From: FW021-bin31 sp964647485
GTDB taxonomy: Bacteria; Bacteroidota; Bacteroidia; Chitinophagales; Chitinophagaceae
Direction of reading: 5' to 3'
DNA: 64,000 nucleotides
NCBI GenBank assembly: GCA_964647485.1
Contig: CAZYHV010000007.1
Coordinates: 71,013 to 135,012, forward strand
The translations under genes and the position numbers were made by a program. This document shows positions 37,359 through 46,701 of the stretch, in pieces. Positions within the stretch are counted from its first letter, which is position 1. The number at the start of each line of letters is the position of its first letter. The notes beneath the pieces are model-generated. The model was given only the letters and a program-made list of their open reading frames with translations, had not been told where the DNA came from and ran no database searches.

Positions 37359-37865
37359 ATGCAAAGAGTAGTTGAGTCTTGGAGAAAAATTACACGCTTA
37401 TTTATGGAGAAGCCAATGAATAAATTAAAACGCCTGTCTAAACAATTATTTAAATGGTTTTTTTGTAACCTCTTTTATTACTATGCTAATAAGAGTTTAT
37501 GGCTAGATAAGTTGATTGGGATTAAAAAGAGCAAACGTCCTTCGGACAAAGAGGTCATTTTTAGTATCTCCATATTAATGATGTTTCCTGTAGTTTTTGC
37601 CATTTATTTTCTTACTTTTCTATTTAATCTTTTTCCAAAGACTCATTCAGGGGCTAGGCTATTTGGTATTAGTACTGGGGTTATTGCCTTATTAATATTT
37701 GCGACAATGTTTAATCGATTGTTTTATAGAAACAAGAAGTACCTTAAGATGATGGAAGGATTTACGAAAGAAGATTATAATAAATATATCGTTATTATAA
37801 CCATTTTTTTCTTTATCGTACTTCCGGGCGCATTAGTTTACCTTTATGCGCAGGTTCTCCGCTAA
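37359..37865 (+). CDS. Hypothetical membrane protein with three or so transmembrane helices
   Basis: Up to 168 residues; the start could instead be ATG at 37404 (MEKPMNKLKR). Hydrophobic helices lie at about residues 68-90, 98-118 and 142-164, separated by basic loops. No family recognised. It is the first gene of the region that carries the glycosyltransferase stub and the leader-peptide cassettes, but no link is shown. Confidence 0.6.
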   Translation: MQRVVESWRKITRLFMEKPMNKLKRLSKQLFKWFFCNLFYYYANKSLWLDKLIGIKKSKRPSDKEVIFSISILMMFPVVFAIYFLTFLFNLFPKTHSGARLFGISTGVIALLIFATMFNRLFYRNKKYLKMMEGFTKEDYNKYIVIITIFFFIVLPGALVYLYAQVLR

Positions 37866-37967
37866 GAAAGCTAAGGATTAAGAAAATGGAGAAGGGTGCT
37901 AGAAGATATTATAAAATGATATTGGCTTGACAATAAAGCTGCTTAATAATACCAATAATCTATCTTT

Positions 37968-38396
37968 ATGATAAATCTCTATTTATTCGATTATTTTGAT
38001 ATTGGCCGGGCCAATGGATTGAGTACTTATGTGCACGAATTATCGAAAGGATTGAAACAGCATCCTAATATTAAGCTGCACTATGTGTGGATAAACAGTC
38101 AGGAAGAACATCCACACTTAGAAAAAGAGGTAAAAAAAGCTGCTGTTCATTATTATATTCCCAAGCAGATTGTCGATTTGAAAGATCATTCGGGCTATGA
38201 TTTGACAGTAACTGATTTTTTGGCTAAAGATATGCAGAATCAAGAGCATGTCATTGTGCATTTCAATTGGATTAATCATTGCATATTTGGACGTATTCTG
38301 AAAAGGAAAGTGGATTGCACCATCCTATTAACAAAGCATTGTATTCCCTGGCGGGATTTTATTGCCAGTTCATGTATGATGAACTATTCTTCATGA
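37968..38396 (+). pseudogene. N-terminal stub of a glycosyltransferase (TIGR04157-like)
   Basis: Begins MINLYLFDYFDIGRANGLST, the donor-binding start of a GT4-type glycosyltransferase with the GxxxYxHEL segment. From memory this resembles the TIGR04157 family, which is found in Bacteroidota beside GG-leader peptide precursors and export genes. About 125 residues match; then the reading switches to IS1380-type transposase sequence around 38350 and a stop follows. The remaining two-thirds of a normal enzyme is gone. Confidence 0.7.
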
Positions 38397-39094
38397 TGGA
38401 GAAACCGGTCAAATTATTGTTCGGGTATTACGCCCCGGTAATAGTCATTCCAATAAATGGTATGTATCGATTTTGAAGCGGGTTGTTAAACGAATTAGAG
38501 CATCTTATCAGGAAATAGAGATTATCATCAGTGTCGATAGGGGGGTAGTTGCACTCCCTTTTATCGGCTGGCGGAGGATTACGATCTGGTATATAGCGTC
38601 CAATGAAGTATTGAAAAGAAGAGAGGCACGGGTTGAAAAAGTGGTTAGAACATTATATGCTGGCAAGGGAATCAAACATCAGCATTTTTTCACCTTTTCT
38701 TATCAGACCGGGAGCTGACACAAGGAACAGATGGTTCATGTTAAAGTAGAGCACCGGCAAAGGAATGAATATCAAATACATTATAAGTAATATGAAGCAA
38801 TCAACCGGATTAAGATTTATTTTGGATTTTATGTAAAACGGGGAGAATGCAGTGAAAACAGAATCAAAGAAATCAGAAATATGTGTTTTTCCGATAGAAT
38901 GTCCTGCCATAGTTTTTGGGCTAATTTTTACAGGTTATTGATTATTTCTCTGGCTTACGAGATGTTTTTGTTGCTGAAAGAAGCTATCCGTAAAACTTCA
39001 TTTGGAAAGGCAAAAAAATGGCAAATGGATCCGATCAGAACTTCTTTATTAAAAATATTTGCCTTTTATTCGACCGATGAATAATTCGGATTAC
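38354..39094 (+). mobile_element. IS1380-family transposase remnant interrupting the glycosyltransferase gene
   Basis: Broken frames carry IS1380 hallmarks in order: DGETGQIIVRVLRPGNSHSN (about 38398-38460), IIISVDRG with the catalytic Asp (about 38522), ASNEVLKRREAR, KHQHFFTFSYQ, then in another frame VKRGECSENRIKEI (about 38835) with the DDE Glu, and SFWANFYRLL...YEMFLLLKEAI. It stops at 39082-39084 inside TGAATAATTCGGATTAC (39078-39094), a degenerate copy of the mini-transposon end. The left end is missing. The stretch from 39095 to 39389 shows no gene. Confidence 0.8.
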
Positions 39095-39389
39095 TCAACT
39101 TAAATTTTACCGGATAAAATCTGCATGAATGGCAAGGATAGCCGTTTTTTTCTGCTTTCATCAAATAATTGTGACAGTGATAATGATGGCAAATAATATC
39201 TTTTCGGAAGTGACTATTTTATGGAAAATAACGCTTTTGGCATCTTCATAGTAAGAAGAAACATAGATTTTCTATTCCGATGTAAAGGAAGAACAAAAGA
39301 GGAAGAATATTTCAAATCCTCTTTTTCTCAAGGGTAGGAGTTCTTCCGGAATACTTTAGAATAGGTTTTTCCTGAAAAGTTATTACCTT

Positions 39390-40670
39390 ATGAAGTCCAT
39401 TTTGATTTTCATCTTCGTTTTTTATTTATCCATTAGTGGTTATGGTCAAATAATTGTTAAACCGGGACCGCATGTAATGGCAGTTCATGAAGCAAATATT
39501 AAGTACACCCCCCGGGGAGGGTGGAGGGAATTAGATACTTCTTTTAATAAAAAACCGCTGACGTATCATTTCCTGTATATATGTGTCGCCCGATGGGGAT
39601 TTTATAATCCTCAAAAAGATTTGTATATGATTTTAGGAACGAGAGGAATTCGAAGTTATCCAGGACTTCTTTCCGATTCGGCCGCCAACAATTTCTATCT
39701 AAGCCGGCAATATTTATCGCACGAAGGTCTTATTCCGCTAAAAGAAAATGTAGTGTCTTCGGCTATGTTAAGAGAGGCTCATGCAGATGATGCGGCCGCT
39801 TACAGAATCAAGTTAGATACGCCTTTTTTAGGAAAATACCATTATGCCAAACGATTCTTACTTCACAGACAAGATGTAGCCGACGTTACCCTAAACTTTG
39901 TGGCGCTCAATCAAAGTAAAGAGGAAGAAATCAATCAAGCTCTGAAGGAGATGTGGGGTATTATTCGTTTTCGACCGGACAGTGCTTTTAATCCTGAATT
40001 TAAAATCAGTTTAGTAGGGAAATTCAGGCACTTACGCCCCAGCTTGAATACCGATGATTCTGCAGCTAATGCCAAAAGCAGAAAATGGATGAATTTTGAA
40101 GTAGCCATGTTTAATGGGAAATCTGCTTTGAAAGCTAAAAAAATAGAGCGATCCCGGAAAAACTTTTTAGAGGCATCCCGCATACTACCCGATAATGCTT
40201 CTCCAATAAAAAGCCTCTTTAAGATGTATCTGGACCGGAACCAATTGGATTCGGCTTTGGTCTATTTGAAAAAGTTGCGGAAAGATTATCTTCTTCAAAA
40301 TCCCAAATTATTGTCAGAAATCAAGTATGGGTGGGCGATATGGTATGAGAAAAAAGGAAGGTATGATTCGGCCATTGTAGTGAATAAGCAATTGTTGAAA
40401 TTACGACCACAGAATGCCGTAAATATCTATTTAGGAATAGCAGAAAATTACCGGAAAATGGGAAAGTATGAAACGGCTATCAAGAAATATGAAAAAGTAC
40501 AGCAATTAAATCAACAAGCCGGGCATCCGAACAACGACTATTGTACTTTTCAAATAGGATATTGTTACGAAAAGTTATCCGATAAAAAACAGGCTAAAAA
40601 ATATTTTAAGAAAGCAGAAGAAAAAGGATATAATCTGCCGGAGGAGGTGAAGGAAGAGTATGGGTTGTAG
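39390..40670 (+). CDS. Secreted TPR partner protein 1 (unpaired head copy)
   Basis: Exported protein of 426 residues with a signal peptide (about 1-19, ending GYGQ). Residues 20-205 form an uncharacterised domain (KPGPH..., YHFLYICVARWGFYNP, then FLGKYHYAKRFLLHRQD and IIRFRPDSAF); its last part faintly resembles a PsbP/DcrB-like fold. Residues about 245-420 are TPR repeats ending in QIGYCYEKLSDKKQAKKYF. Three paralogues follow; this one has no leader-peptide gene directly upstream, only the transposase remnant, so its own partner may have been lost. Most of it is apparently identical at nucleotide level to copy 3. I know no characterised homologue. Confidence 0.8.
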   Translation: MKSILIFIFVFYLSISGYGQIIVKPGPHVMAVHEANIKYTPRGGWRELDTSFNKKPLTYHFLYICVARWGFYNPQKDLYMILGTRGIRSYPGLLSDSAANNFYLSRQYLSHEGLIPLKENVVSSAMLREAHADDAAAYRIKLDTPFLGKYHYAKRFLLHRQDVADVTLNFVALNQSKEEEINQALKEMWGIIRFRPDSAFNPEFKISLVGKFRHLRPSLNTDDSAANAKSRKWMNFEVAMFNGKSALKAKKIERSRKNFLEASRILPDNASPIKSLFKMYLDRNQLDSALVYLKKLRKDYLLQNPKLLSEIKYGWAIWYEKKGRYDSAIVVNKQLLKLRPQNAVNIYLGIAENYRKMGKYETAIKKYEKVQQLNQQAGHPNNDYCTFQIGYCYEKLSDKKQAKKYFKKAEEKGYNLPEEVKEEYGL

Positions 40671-40718
40671 TGGAAGAGAAGTCTTCCCGGTTTGAAAAGA
40701 ATTATCACAAAATATTAT

Positions 40719-40747
40719 AATTTTTTAATCAATTAAATTTTACACTT
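40719..40747 (+). promoter_or_regulatory. Conserved cassette 5' box, copy 1
   Basis: The 29 bp ending at the start codon, AATTTTTTAATC then an AATTAAATTTTACACTT-type tail, recur before all four leader-bearing genes while surrounding spacers differ more. Could be promoter core plus ribosome-binding leader. Confidence 0.6.
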
Positions 40748-41338
40748 ATGAAGAAATTATCGTTTTTAGAATTGGAAAAAGAAATGGATGCGTTATCCGA
40801 GGAAGAAGCTTTTAAAACAAAAGCAGGGGGACAGCCTCAATATCCCGGAACCGACTGCTATTTCCAATCTATGGATTACATTTATAAGGAAATGGGTTTT
40901 GATTCTCAAGTTACCGTAGACGGATTGGAAGGGAAGTTTGATGATAGATACGGAACTACCGAAAACCCCCATCCTTCTTCTGATGGAGTAAAAATTACAC
41001 GTGCAGGTAGTTTTGCAGCTCTTTATGCAGACAATAATTTTAATGGAATAAACGTTAGTTCTGCAAATGGAGCGAATCTATTACCAGAAACTACAAATAA
41101 CTCTAATGAATATATCGCGATTATTAAAAATGGTTCAGGAGAGGGGCACGCGGTAGCTTTTGACCATTATAACGCCCAAAGTGACACTTATACTTTTTGG
41201 GATGAACAGAATGATGACTGGGTTACTAAGAGTAGTTCTGATGTTATAGGAGTAATCAAATTTCATGAAGATGAAAATACAGCACCTTCTACGACTATGC
41301 CTACCTCTGTACCACCAACTTCTCCAATGCCCAATTAA
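40748..41338 (+). CDS. GG-leader papain-like effector candidate 1
   Basis: Protein of 196 residues with an N-terminal double-glycine leader: MKKLSFLELEKEM, then LSEEE and Ala26-Gly27-Gly28. The mature part has a papain-like signature: Cys37 in DCYFQSMDYI, His134 in GEGHAVAF and Asp152/Gln154 in WDEQ. The tail (about 176-196) is Thr/Ser/Pro-rich (PSTTMPTSVPPTSPMPN). No Sec signal; the leader resembles that of Bacteroidota precursors processed by C39 peptidase ABC transporters. I infer an exported cysteine-protease-fold effector. The TPR gene 29 bp downstream is its likely partner. Confidence 0.75.
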   Translation: MKKLSFLELEKEMDALSEEEAFKTKAGGQPQYPGTDCYFQSMDYIYKEMGFDSQVTVDGLEGKFDDRYGTTENPHPSSDGVKITRAGSFAALYADNNFNGINVSSANGANLLPETTNNSNEYIAIIKNGSGEGHAVAFDHYNAQSDTYTFWDEQNDDWVTKSSSDVIGVIKFHEDENTAPSTTMPTSVPPTSPMPN

Positions 41339-41367
41339 CAAGAGTATATTAATATATAATCCATAAA

Positions 41368-42642
41368 ATGATGAAACGCTTTTTAATTCTATTCCATTTT
41401 ACTTTTCTTACAGGCATCATTCCTGGTCGTGTTTTTTCTCAAAGAAAGATTCCAGAGATAATGAAAGCTACTAACAGCAGTTTTAACATGCCTAAAGGAT
41501 GGAATATAATTGACAATTCTTGGATATTTGCAGATAGTAATAGAATCTTTTATAGCAGGTTTCATACTTCATTCAGTATATATAATAAGAGTAAAGATAT
41601 GTATATATTTTTTACTGATCAATACATCAGGTCTGGTTATAAACGGCATTCGGATCTAGCAGCAAATCGTTTTTTTCTTAGTGCTGAGTATTTGAAATTG
41701 GATCATAAAATTCCGGTTAGAGAGAAATTAATTTCATGGGAGAGGATGCGTTCTGCCAACGTAGATACAGTTGTCTCCTTTAAAATTCCACTGGATACTC
41801 CTGTTTTTGGGAAATACCATTATGCTAAACAGTTCGTCCTTCACAAGCAGGATATCGCAAACTGGGAATTGACTTTTGTCGCAAGAAGTAAAGAAAGCGA
41901 AAAAGCTATCAACCAAGCTTTTAAGGATACTTGGGGGATGATTCGCTTTAAAGCAGACAGTGCTTTTCATCCGACCTCTCATACATCTTCTCTGGTAGGT
42001 AAATTTCGTTATTTACGACCGAAGTTAAATACAAAAGATTCTTTAGCTAATATAAGAAATCGTAAGAGAATGAATTTTACCATTTCTATGTTTAACGGGA
42101 ACGCTGCCGCAAAAACAAAAAAGTATAAAATAGCTAAAAGCAATTATTTAGAGGCCCATAATCTGATACCTCAAGCGTATGCTCCTTTTATGAAAATTTT
42201 TTCTATGTATTTAGATAATGGGAGGACTGACTCGGCAACGGCTTATTGGGAGGAATTAAATGAGGAATACCTGCCAAGCCATCCTAAAATATCGAAAGAC
42301 CTAAAATATGGGTTAGTGATGTTATACGAAAAAAAGAGCATGTATGACTCTGCAATTGTTGTTTGTAAACAAATATTAGAAATAACCTCTACAGATCTTC
42401 ATGGATATAGTGCGCTGGCAACTATGTATAAAAAGAAAGCAAATTTTAATAAAGCTATAAAGATATTGAAAGAAGCAGAAGGTTTGGCTACTAAAAGGAA
42501 TAAACAAAGTTATTTTAATTATCAAATAGGGTGTTGTTACGAACAATTATCGGATAAGAAACGGGCTAAGAAATATTTTAAGAAAGCAGAAAAAAAAGGA
42601 TATAATCTGCCGGAAGACGTGAAGGAGAAGTATGGGCTATAG
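41368..42642 (+). CDS. Secreted TPR partner protein 2
   Basis: Paralogue of the 426-residue TPR protein, 424 residues, with a signal peptide (about 1-25, ending VFSQ). It is the most divergent of the four in its N-terminal domain, and its TPR half is also different in sequence except for the conserved end CYEQLSDKKRAKKYFKKAE. It starts 29 bp after effector candidate 1, so they form a two-gene unit. The divergence alongside its effector fits pairwise co-evolution, for example immunity. Function unproven. Confidence 0.78.
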   Translation: MMKRFLILFHFTFLTGIIPGRVFSQRKIPEIMKATNSSFNMPKGWNIIDNSWIFADSNRIFYSRFHTSFSIYNKSKDMYIFFTDQYIRSGYKRHSDLAANRFFLSAEYLKLDHKIPVREKLISWERMRSANVDTVVSFKIPLDTPVFGKYHYAKQFVLHKQDIANWELTFVARSKESEKAINQAFKDTWGMIRFKADSAFHPTSHTSSLVGKFRYLRPKLNTKDSLANIRNRKRMNFTISMFNGNAAAKTKKYKIAKSNYLEAHNLIPQAYAPFMKIFSMYLDNGRTDSATAYWEELNEEYLPSHPKISKDLKYGLVMLYEKKSMYDSAIVVCKQILEITSTDLHGYSALATMYKKKANFNKAIKILKEAEGLATKRNKQSYFNYQIGCCYEQLSDKKRAKKYFKKAEKKGYNLPEDVKEKYGL

Positions 42643-42698
42643 TGGAATAAAAGGCAACCCAACTTGAAAAGGGGGAAGATAAGAGTAGTAGAGTTTTT

Positions 42699-42727
42699 AA
42701 TTTTTTAATCACTTAAATTTTACACTT
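42699..42727 (+). promoter_or_regulatory. Conserved cassette 5' box, copy 2
   Basis: Same box as at 40719, here AATTTTTTAATCACTT followed by AAATTTTACACTT, directly before the second leader-bearing gene. Confidence 0.6.
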
Positions 42728-43354
42728 ATGAAAAAGTTATCGTTTTTAGAATTGGAAAAAGAGATGGATGCGTTATCCGAAGAGGAAGCGTCAAGTATGA
42801 AAGGAGGAAGCCAGGATCCTCCCAGAGATTGTGCTTTTCAAAGCATGAAATATATAATGAAGGGCTTGTATAGACAAACGGGTTTTAGTGAACAAGACAT
42901 GGAAGATGATTATAATGATTATAGGAATTCGGATCCTTCTTATGCGGGTGATGATAGAGATTGGGTCAATGAGACGGGACTGCAGTCTATTAATGAAACG
43001 GATGAAGGGTTGTTATGGATAAATACATTTTTAATGGGTCATTGCACTGATGATTCGGAATCTTTCTCTGCTAGTTATATAGAAGGCGATTCATTCTTAC
43101 CAAACACTACCAGCACGGCAGCGAATGATCAATATATGATAATTGTGGGAGACTCCACAGATTCTCATGCTGTTACCTTTTTGAGGAAAGGGAAAAGTGG
43201 CACGCACAGAGGAGAATACTTATGTATGGATTCTCAAAGAGATGGACGTCAGTATTGGTATTCTCCGGATGCTGTTTTAGGAGCCGTTGATTTCCATAAA
43301 GTAGTATCGACTACGCTTCCAACGACAGGATTCCCATCAACAACCGGATTTTGA
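42728..43354 (+). CDS. GG-leader papain-like effector candidate 2
   Basis: Protein of 208 residues with leader MKKLSFLELEKEM...MKGG (Gly26-Gly27). Papain-like residues are Cys35 in PRDCAFQSMKYI, His147 in SHAVTF and Asp168/Gln170 in MDSQ. The region between Cys and His is acidic and unlike candidate 1. The tail ends in STTLPTTGFPSTTGF. Candidates 2 and 3 are the closest pair. It is followed by TPR copy 3, 20 bp after its stop. Confidence 0.75.
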   Translation: MKKLSFLELEKEMDALSEEEASSMKGGSQDPPRDCAFQSMKYIMKGLYRQTGFSEQDMEDDYNDYRNSDPSYAGDDRDWVNETGLQSINETDEGLLWINTFLMGHCTDDSESFSASYIEGDSFLPNTTSTAANDQYMIIVGDSTDSHAVTFLRKGKSGTHRGEYLCMDSQRDGRQYWYSPDAVLGAVDFHKVVSTTLPTTGFPSTTGF

Positions 43355-43374
43355 ATGCTCATAACGTAACCTAT

Positions 43375-44658
43375 ATGATGAAATGTCTTTTAATTGTGAT
43401 TTTAATTGTGGGGGTCGCCCTTAACAGTTTTGGTCAGATAATTGTTAAACCGGGACCGCATGTTTGGGCAGCTGATGAAGCAAATATTGATTACAGCCCT
43501 CGGGAAGGGTGGAGGGAATTAGATACTTCTTTTAATAAGCAACCGCTGACGCATCATTTCCTTTATATATGTATTGCCCGATGGGGATTTTATAATCCTC
43601 AAAAAGATCTGTATATGATTTTAGGGACGGGTGGGATCCGAAGCTTTGCAGGGCATCTTTCCGATTCGGCCGCCAACCATTTCTATCTAAGCCGGCAATA
43701 TTTATTGCAGGATGGTCTCATTCCGCTAAAAGAAAATGTAGTGTCTTCGGCTATGTTAAGAGAGGCTCATGCAGATGATGCGGCCGCTTACAGAATCAAG
43801 TTAGATACGCCTTTTTTAGGAAAATACCATTATGCCAAACGATTCTTACTTCACAGACAAGATGTAGCCGACGTTACCCTAAACTTTGTGGCGCTCAATC
43901 AAAGTAAAGAGGAAGAAATCAATCAAGCTCTGAAGGAGATGTGGGGTATTATTCGTTTTCGACCGGACAGTGCTTTTAATCCTGAATTTAAAATCAGTTT
44001 AGTAGGGAAATTCAGGCACTTACGCCCCAGCTTGAATACCGATGATTCTGCAGCTAATGCCAAAAGCAGAAAATGGATGAATTTTGAAGTAGCCATGTTT
44101 AATGGGAAATCTGCTTTGAAAGCTAAAAAAATAGAGCGATCCCGGAAAAACTTTTTAGAGGCATCCCGCATACTACCCGATAATGCTTCTCCAATAAAAA
44201 GCCTCTTTAAGATGTATCTGGACCGGAACCAATTGGATTCGGCTTTGGTCTATTTGAAAAAGTTGCGGAAAGATTATCTTCTTCAAAATCCCAAATTATT
44301 GTCAGAAATCAAGTATGGGTGGGCGATATGGTATGAGAAAAAAGGAAGGTATGATTCGGCCATTGTAGTGAATAAGCAATTGTTGAAATTACGACCACAG
44401 AATGCCGTAAATATCTATTTAGGAATAGCAGAAAATTACCGGAAAATGGGAAAGTATGAAACGGCTATCAAGAAATATGAAAAAGTACAGCAATTAAATC
44501 AACAAGCCGGGCATCCGAACAACGACTATTGTACTTTTCAAATAGGATATTGTTACGAAAAGTTATCCGATAAAAAACAGGCTAAAAAATATTTTAAGAA
44601 AGCAGAAGAAAGCGGTTATAATCTGCCGGAAGATGTGAAGGAAGAGTATGGCTTATAG
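43375..44658 (+). CDS. Secreted TPR partner protein 3
   Basis: 427 residues from ATG at 43375 (ATG at 43378 gives 426, the length of copy 1; an in-frame TTG at 43351 overlaps the previous gene and is less likely). Signal peptide about 1-21, ending SFGQ. The first ~110 residues differ from copy 1 at several places, but from about 43722 to 44608 the nucleotide sequence reads as identical to 39734-40622 of copy 1, which points to recent duplication or gene conversion. It is paired with effector candidate 2. Confidence 0.8.
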   Translation: MMKCLLIVILIVGVALNSFGQIIVKPGPHVWAADEANIDYSPREGWRELDTSFNKQPLTHHFLYICIARWGFYNPQKDLYMILGTGGIRSFAGHLSDSAANHFYLSRQYLLQDGLIPLKENVVSSAMLREAHADDAAAYRIKLDTPFLGKYHYAKRFLLHRQDVADVTLNFVALNQSKEEEINQALKEMWGIIRFRPDSAFNPEFKISLVGKFRHLRPSLNTDDSAANAKSRKWMNFEVAMFNGKSALKAKKIERSRKNFLEASRILPDNASPIKSLFKMYLDRNQLDSALVYLKKLRKDYLLQNPKLLSEIKYGWAIWYEKKGRYDSAIVVNKQLLKLRPQNAVNIYLGIAENYRKMGKYETAIKKYEKVQQLNQQAGHPNNDYCTFQIGYCYEKLSDKKQAKKYFKKAEESGYNLPEDVKEEYGL

Positions 44659-44706
44659 CGGAATAAAAGTCATCCCAACTTGACAATAGTCATTATAAGA
44701 CACTAT

Positions 44707-44735
44707 ATTTTTTTAATCACTTAAATTTTACACTT
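44707..44735 (+). promoter_or_regulatory. Conserved cassette 5' box, copy 3
   Basis: ATTTTTTTAATCACTT then AAATTTTACACTT, directly before the third leader-bearing gene. Near-identical to copy 2. Confidence 0.6.
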
Positions 44736-45368
44736 ATGAAAAAGTTATCATTTTTAGAATTGGAAAAAGAAATGGATGTATTGTCCAAAAATGAAACCTC
44801 AATAATTAAGGGCGGTGGACCACCGAGGGATTGTGCTTTTCGTAGTTTACATTATATAATGTCCCATAGGTATGGATTTTATAGCTTTACTGAGCAAGAA
44901 ACAGAAGATGCTTATAACGATGATATGAATGGGAATGATAATACTCCTAAATCATATGAAAACTATGCGGATGTAAATGGCCTCCAGGATATTAACGAAT
45001 CTAATGCGGGTTTAGGTTGGATAAACGATTTTTTATCTGACCATTATAATGACGGATCTTCCAACTCTAGTGCTACCTGGGAAGACGGCAATTCAGCTAT
45101 ACCCAATACTACATCTCCTGGTGAAAGCAATCAATATATGCTAATTGTTAATACAGGAAGAGATACTCACGCTGTGGTGTTTGATCATAAAAATGCGAAT
45201 GGTGATTATGTGTGTTATGATCCTCAACTTAAGGATGGATCTGAATCTAGAGTTATTTATCCGTCGAGTGCAGTTACAGGCAGTGTTGTTTTTCATGAAC
45301 AACCTTCAACAACGCAACCATCGACAACACTTCCTCCATCAACTAGAATTCCATCTACAACCATATAA
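44736..45368 (+). CDS. GG-leader papain-like effector candidate 3
   Basis: Protein of 210 residues. Leader MKKLSFLELEKEM then IIKGGG (Gly26-28). Papain-like residues are Cys33 in PRDCAFRSLHYI, His145 in THAVVFDH and Asp162/Gln164 in YDPQ, the best match to the D-P-Q of papain-like toxin (Tox-PL-type) domains. The tail repeats PSTTQPSTTLPPSTRIPSTT. It is followed after 4 bp by TPR copy 4. Confidence 0.75.
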   Translation: MKKLSFLELEKEMDVLSKNETSIIKGGGPPRDCAFRSLHYIMSHRYGFYSFTEQETEDAYNDDMNGNDNTPKSYENYADVNGLQDINESNAGLGWINDFLSDHYNDGSSNSSATWEDGNSAIPNTTSPGESNQYMLIVNTGRDTHAVVFDHKNANGDYVCYDPQLKDGSESRVIYPSSAVTGSVVFHEQPSTTQPSTTLPPSTRIPSTTI

Positions 45369-45372
45369 TATT

Positions 45373-46653
45373 ATGAAGTTTACTTTAATTATCGTTTTAA
45401 GCATCCTTTTTACTCTTGATAGCTACGGTCAATTTATATTATCAAAAGGACCGGGTTCAGAAGTGATTCGCGATTGCAATGTTATTTATAACAAACCCCG
45501 GGGATGGAAGTTTCTAGATACTACTTTTAATGACCAACCCTTGGTTCATCATTTTCTTTATCAGGTTATAGCAAGATCTGGTATCTACAATCCTAAAAAA
45601 AATATTTATATGATTTTGGGAGGACAACCTATAAGAAGTAGTCCCAGACATATATCCGATTCGTCAGCCAACAACCTTTATTTAACCCGAGCTTATACAA
45701 CACCTGACCTTGTGCCATTGCAAGAAGATATAGTGTCTTCTGCGATGTTGAAGGAAGCCAATGTGGATAATGTGGTCTCTTATAAAGTAAAATTGGACAC
45801 GCCATTTTTAGGGAAATATCATTATGCCAAACAATTTTTGCTTCACAAACAGGACGTAGCAAACGTTACATTAAATTTTATAGGCCTGAATAAAAGAAAA
45901 GAGAAAGAAATAGACACAGCCTTTAAAGAGATGTGGGGCATGATTCGGTTTCGACCGGATAGCGCTTACCATCCCATATATTTAAGAGGTGCATTGGTGG
46001 GTAAATTCAGGAATTTGCGACCACAGTTAAATACGAGAGATTCCTTGAAAAATGTCAAAAACAGAAAAAGGATGTATTTTGTAGGGGCTATGTTTAATGG
46101 AAAATCTGCATTGAAAGCTAAAAAAGTAAAGCAAGCCCGGAAAAATTTTTTAGTTGCTTCCCGCATATTACCCGATAACGCTTCTCCAATAAAGAGCCTA
46201 TTAAGGATGTATCTGGACCGGAACCAATTGGATTCGGCTTTGGTCTATTTGAAAAAGTTGCGGAAAGATTATCTTCTTCAAAATCCCAAATTATTGTCAG
46301 AAATCAAGTATGGGTGGGCGATATGGTATGAGAAAAAAGGAAGGTATGATTCGGCCATTGTAGTGAATAAGCAATTGTTGAAATTACGACCACAGAATGC
46401 CGTAAATATCTATTTAGGAATAGCAGAAAATTACCGGAAAATGGGAAAGTATGAAACGGCTATCAAGAAATATGAAAAAGTACAGCAATTAAATCAACAA
46501 GCCGGGCATCCGAACAACGACTATTGTACTTTTCAAATAGGATATTGTTACGAAAAGTTATCCGATAAAAAACAGGCTAAAAAATATTTTAAGAAAGCAG
46601 AAGAAAAAGGTTATAATCTGCCGGAAGACGTGAAGGAAGAGTATGGGTTGTAG
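45373..46653 (+). CDS. Secreted TPR partner protein 4
   Basis: 426 residues from ATG at 45373; the frame stays open to 45145 but that part lies over effector 3 and is not used. Signal peptide about 1-19, ending SYGQ. The N-terminal domain differs strongly from copies 1 and 3, whereas the last ~148 residues (from MYLDRNQLDSAL, 46207-46650) match them exactly, so only the TPR end is shared. This is a mosaic. It is paired with effector candidate 3. Confidence 0.8.
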   Translation: MKFTLIIVLSILFTLDSYGQFILSKGPGSEVIRDCNVIYNKPRGWKFLDTTFNDQPLVHHFLYQVIARSGIYNPKKNIYMILGGQPIRSSPRHISDSSANNLYLTRAYTTPDLVPLQEDIVSSAMLKEANVDNVVSYKVKLDTPFLGKYHYAKQFLLHKQDVANVTLNFIGLNKRKEKEIDTAFKEMWGMIRFRPDSAYHPIYLRGALVGKFRNLRPQLNTRDSLKNVKNRKRMYFVGAMFNGKSALKAKKVKQARKNFLVASRILPDNASPIKSLLRMYLDRNQLDSALVYLKKLRKDYLLQNPKLLSEIKYGWAIWYEKKGRYDSAIVVNKQLLKLRPQNAVNIYLGIAENYRKMGKYETAIKKYEKVQQLNQQAGHPNNDYCTFQIGYCYEKLSDKKQAKKYFKKAEEKGYNLPEDVKEEYGL

Positions 46654-46701
46654 CGGAAGAGAAGTCTTCCCGGCTTGAAAAGAATCATCACAAAATATTA
46701 T

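Noticed and set aside
39935..40183. Minus-strand 82-codon frame, repeated exactly at 43923-44171
   Set aside because: The exact repetition looked striking, but it only mirrors the identical block of TPR copies 1 and 3.
43351..43374. TTG start for TPR protein 3
   Set aside because: It overlaps the stop of the preceding gene and adds residues before a clean signal peptide; ATG at 43375 or 43378 fits the paralogues.
45145..45372. Long N-terminal extension of TPR protein 4
   Set aside because: It overlaps effector candidate 3 in another frame; ATG at 45373 gives a signal peptide and the same length as copy 1.
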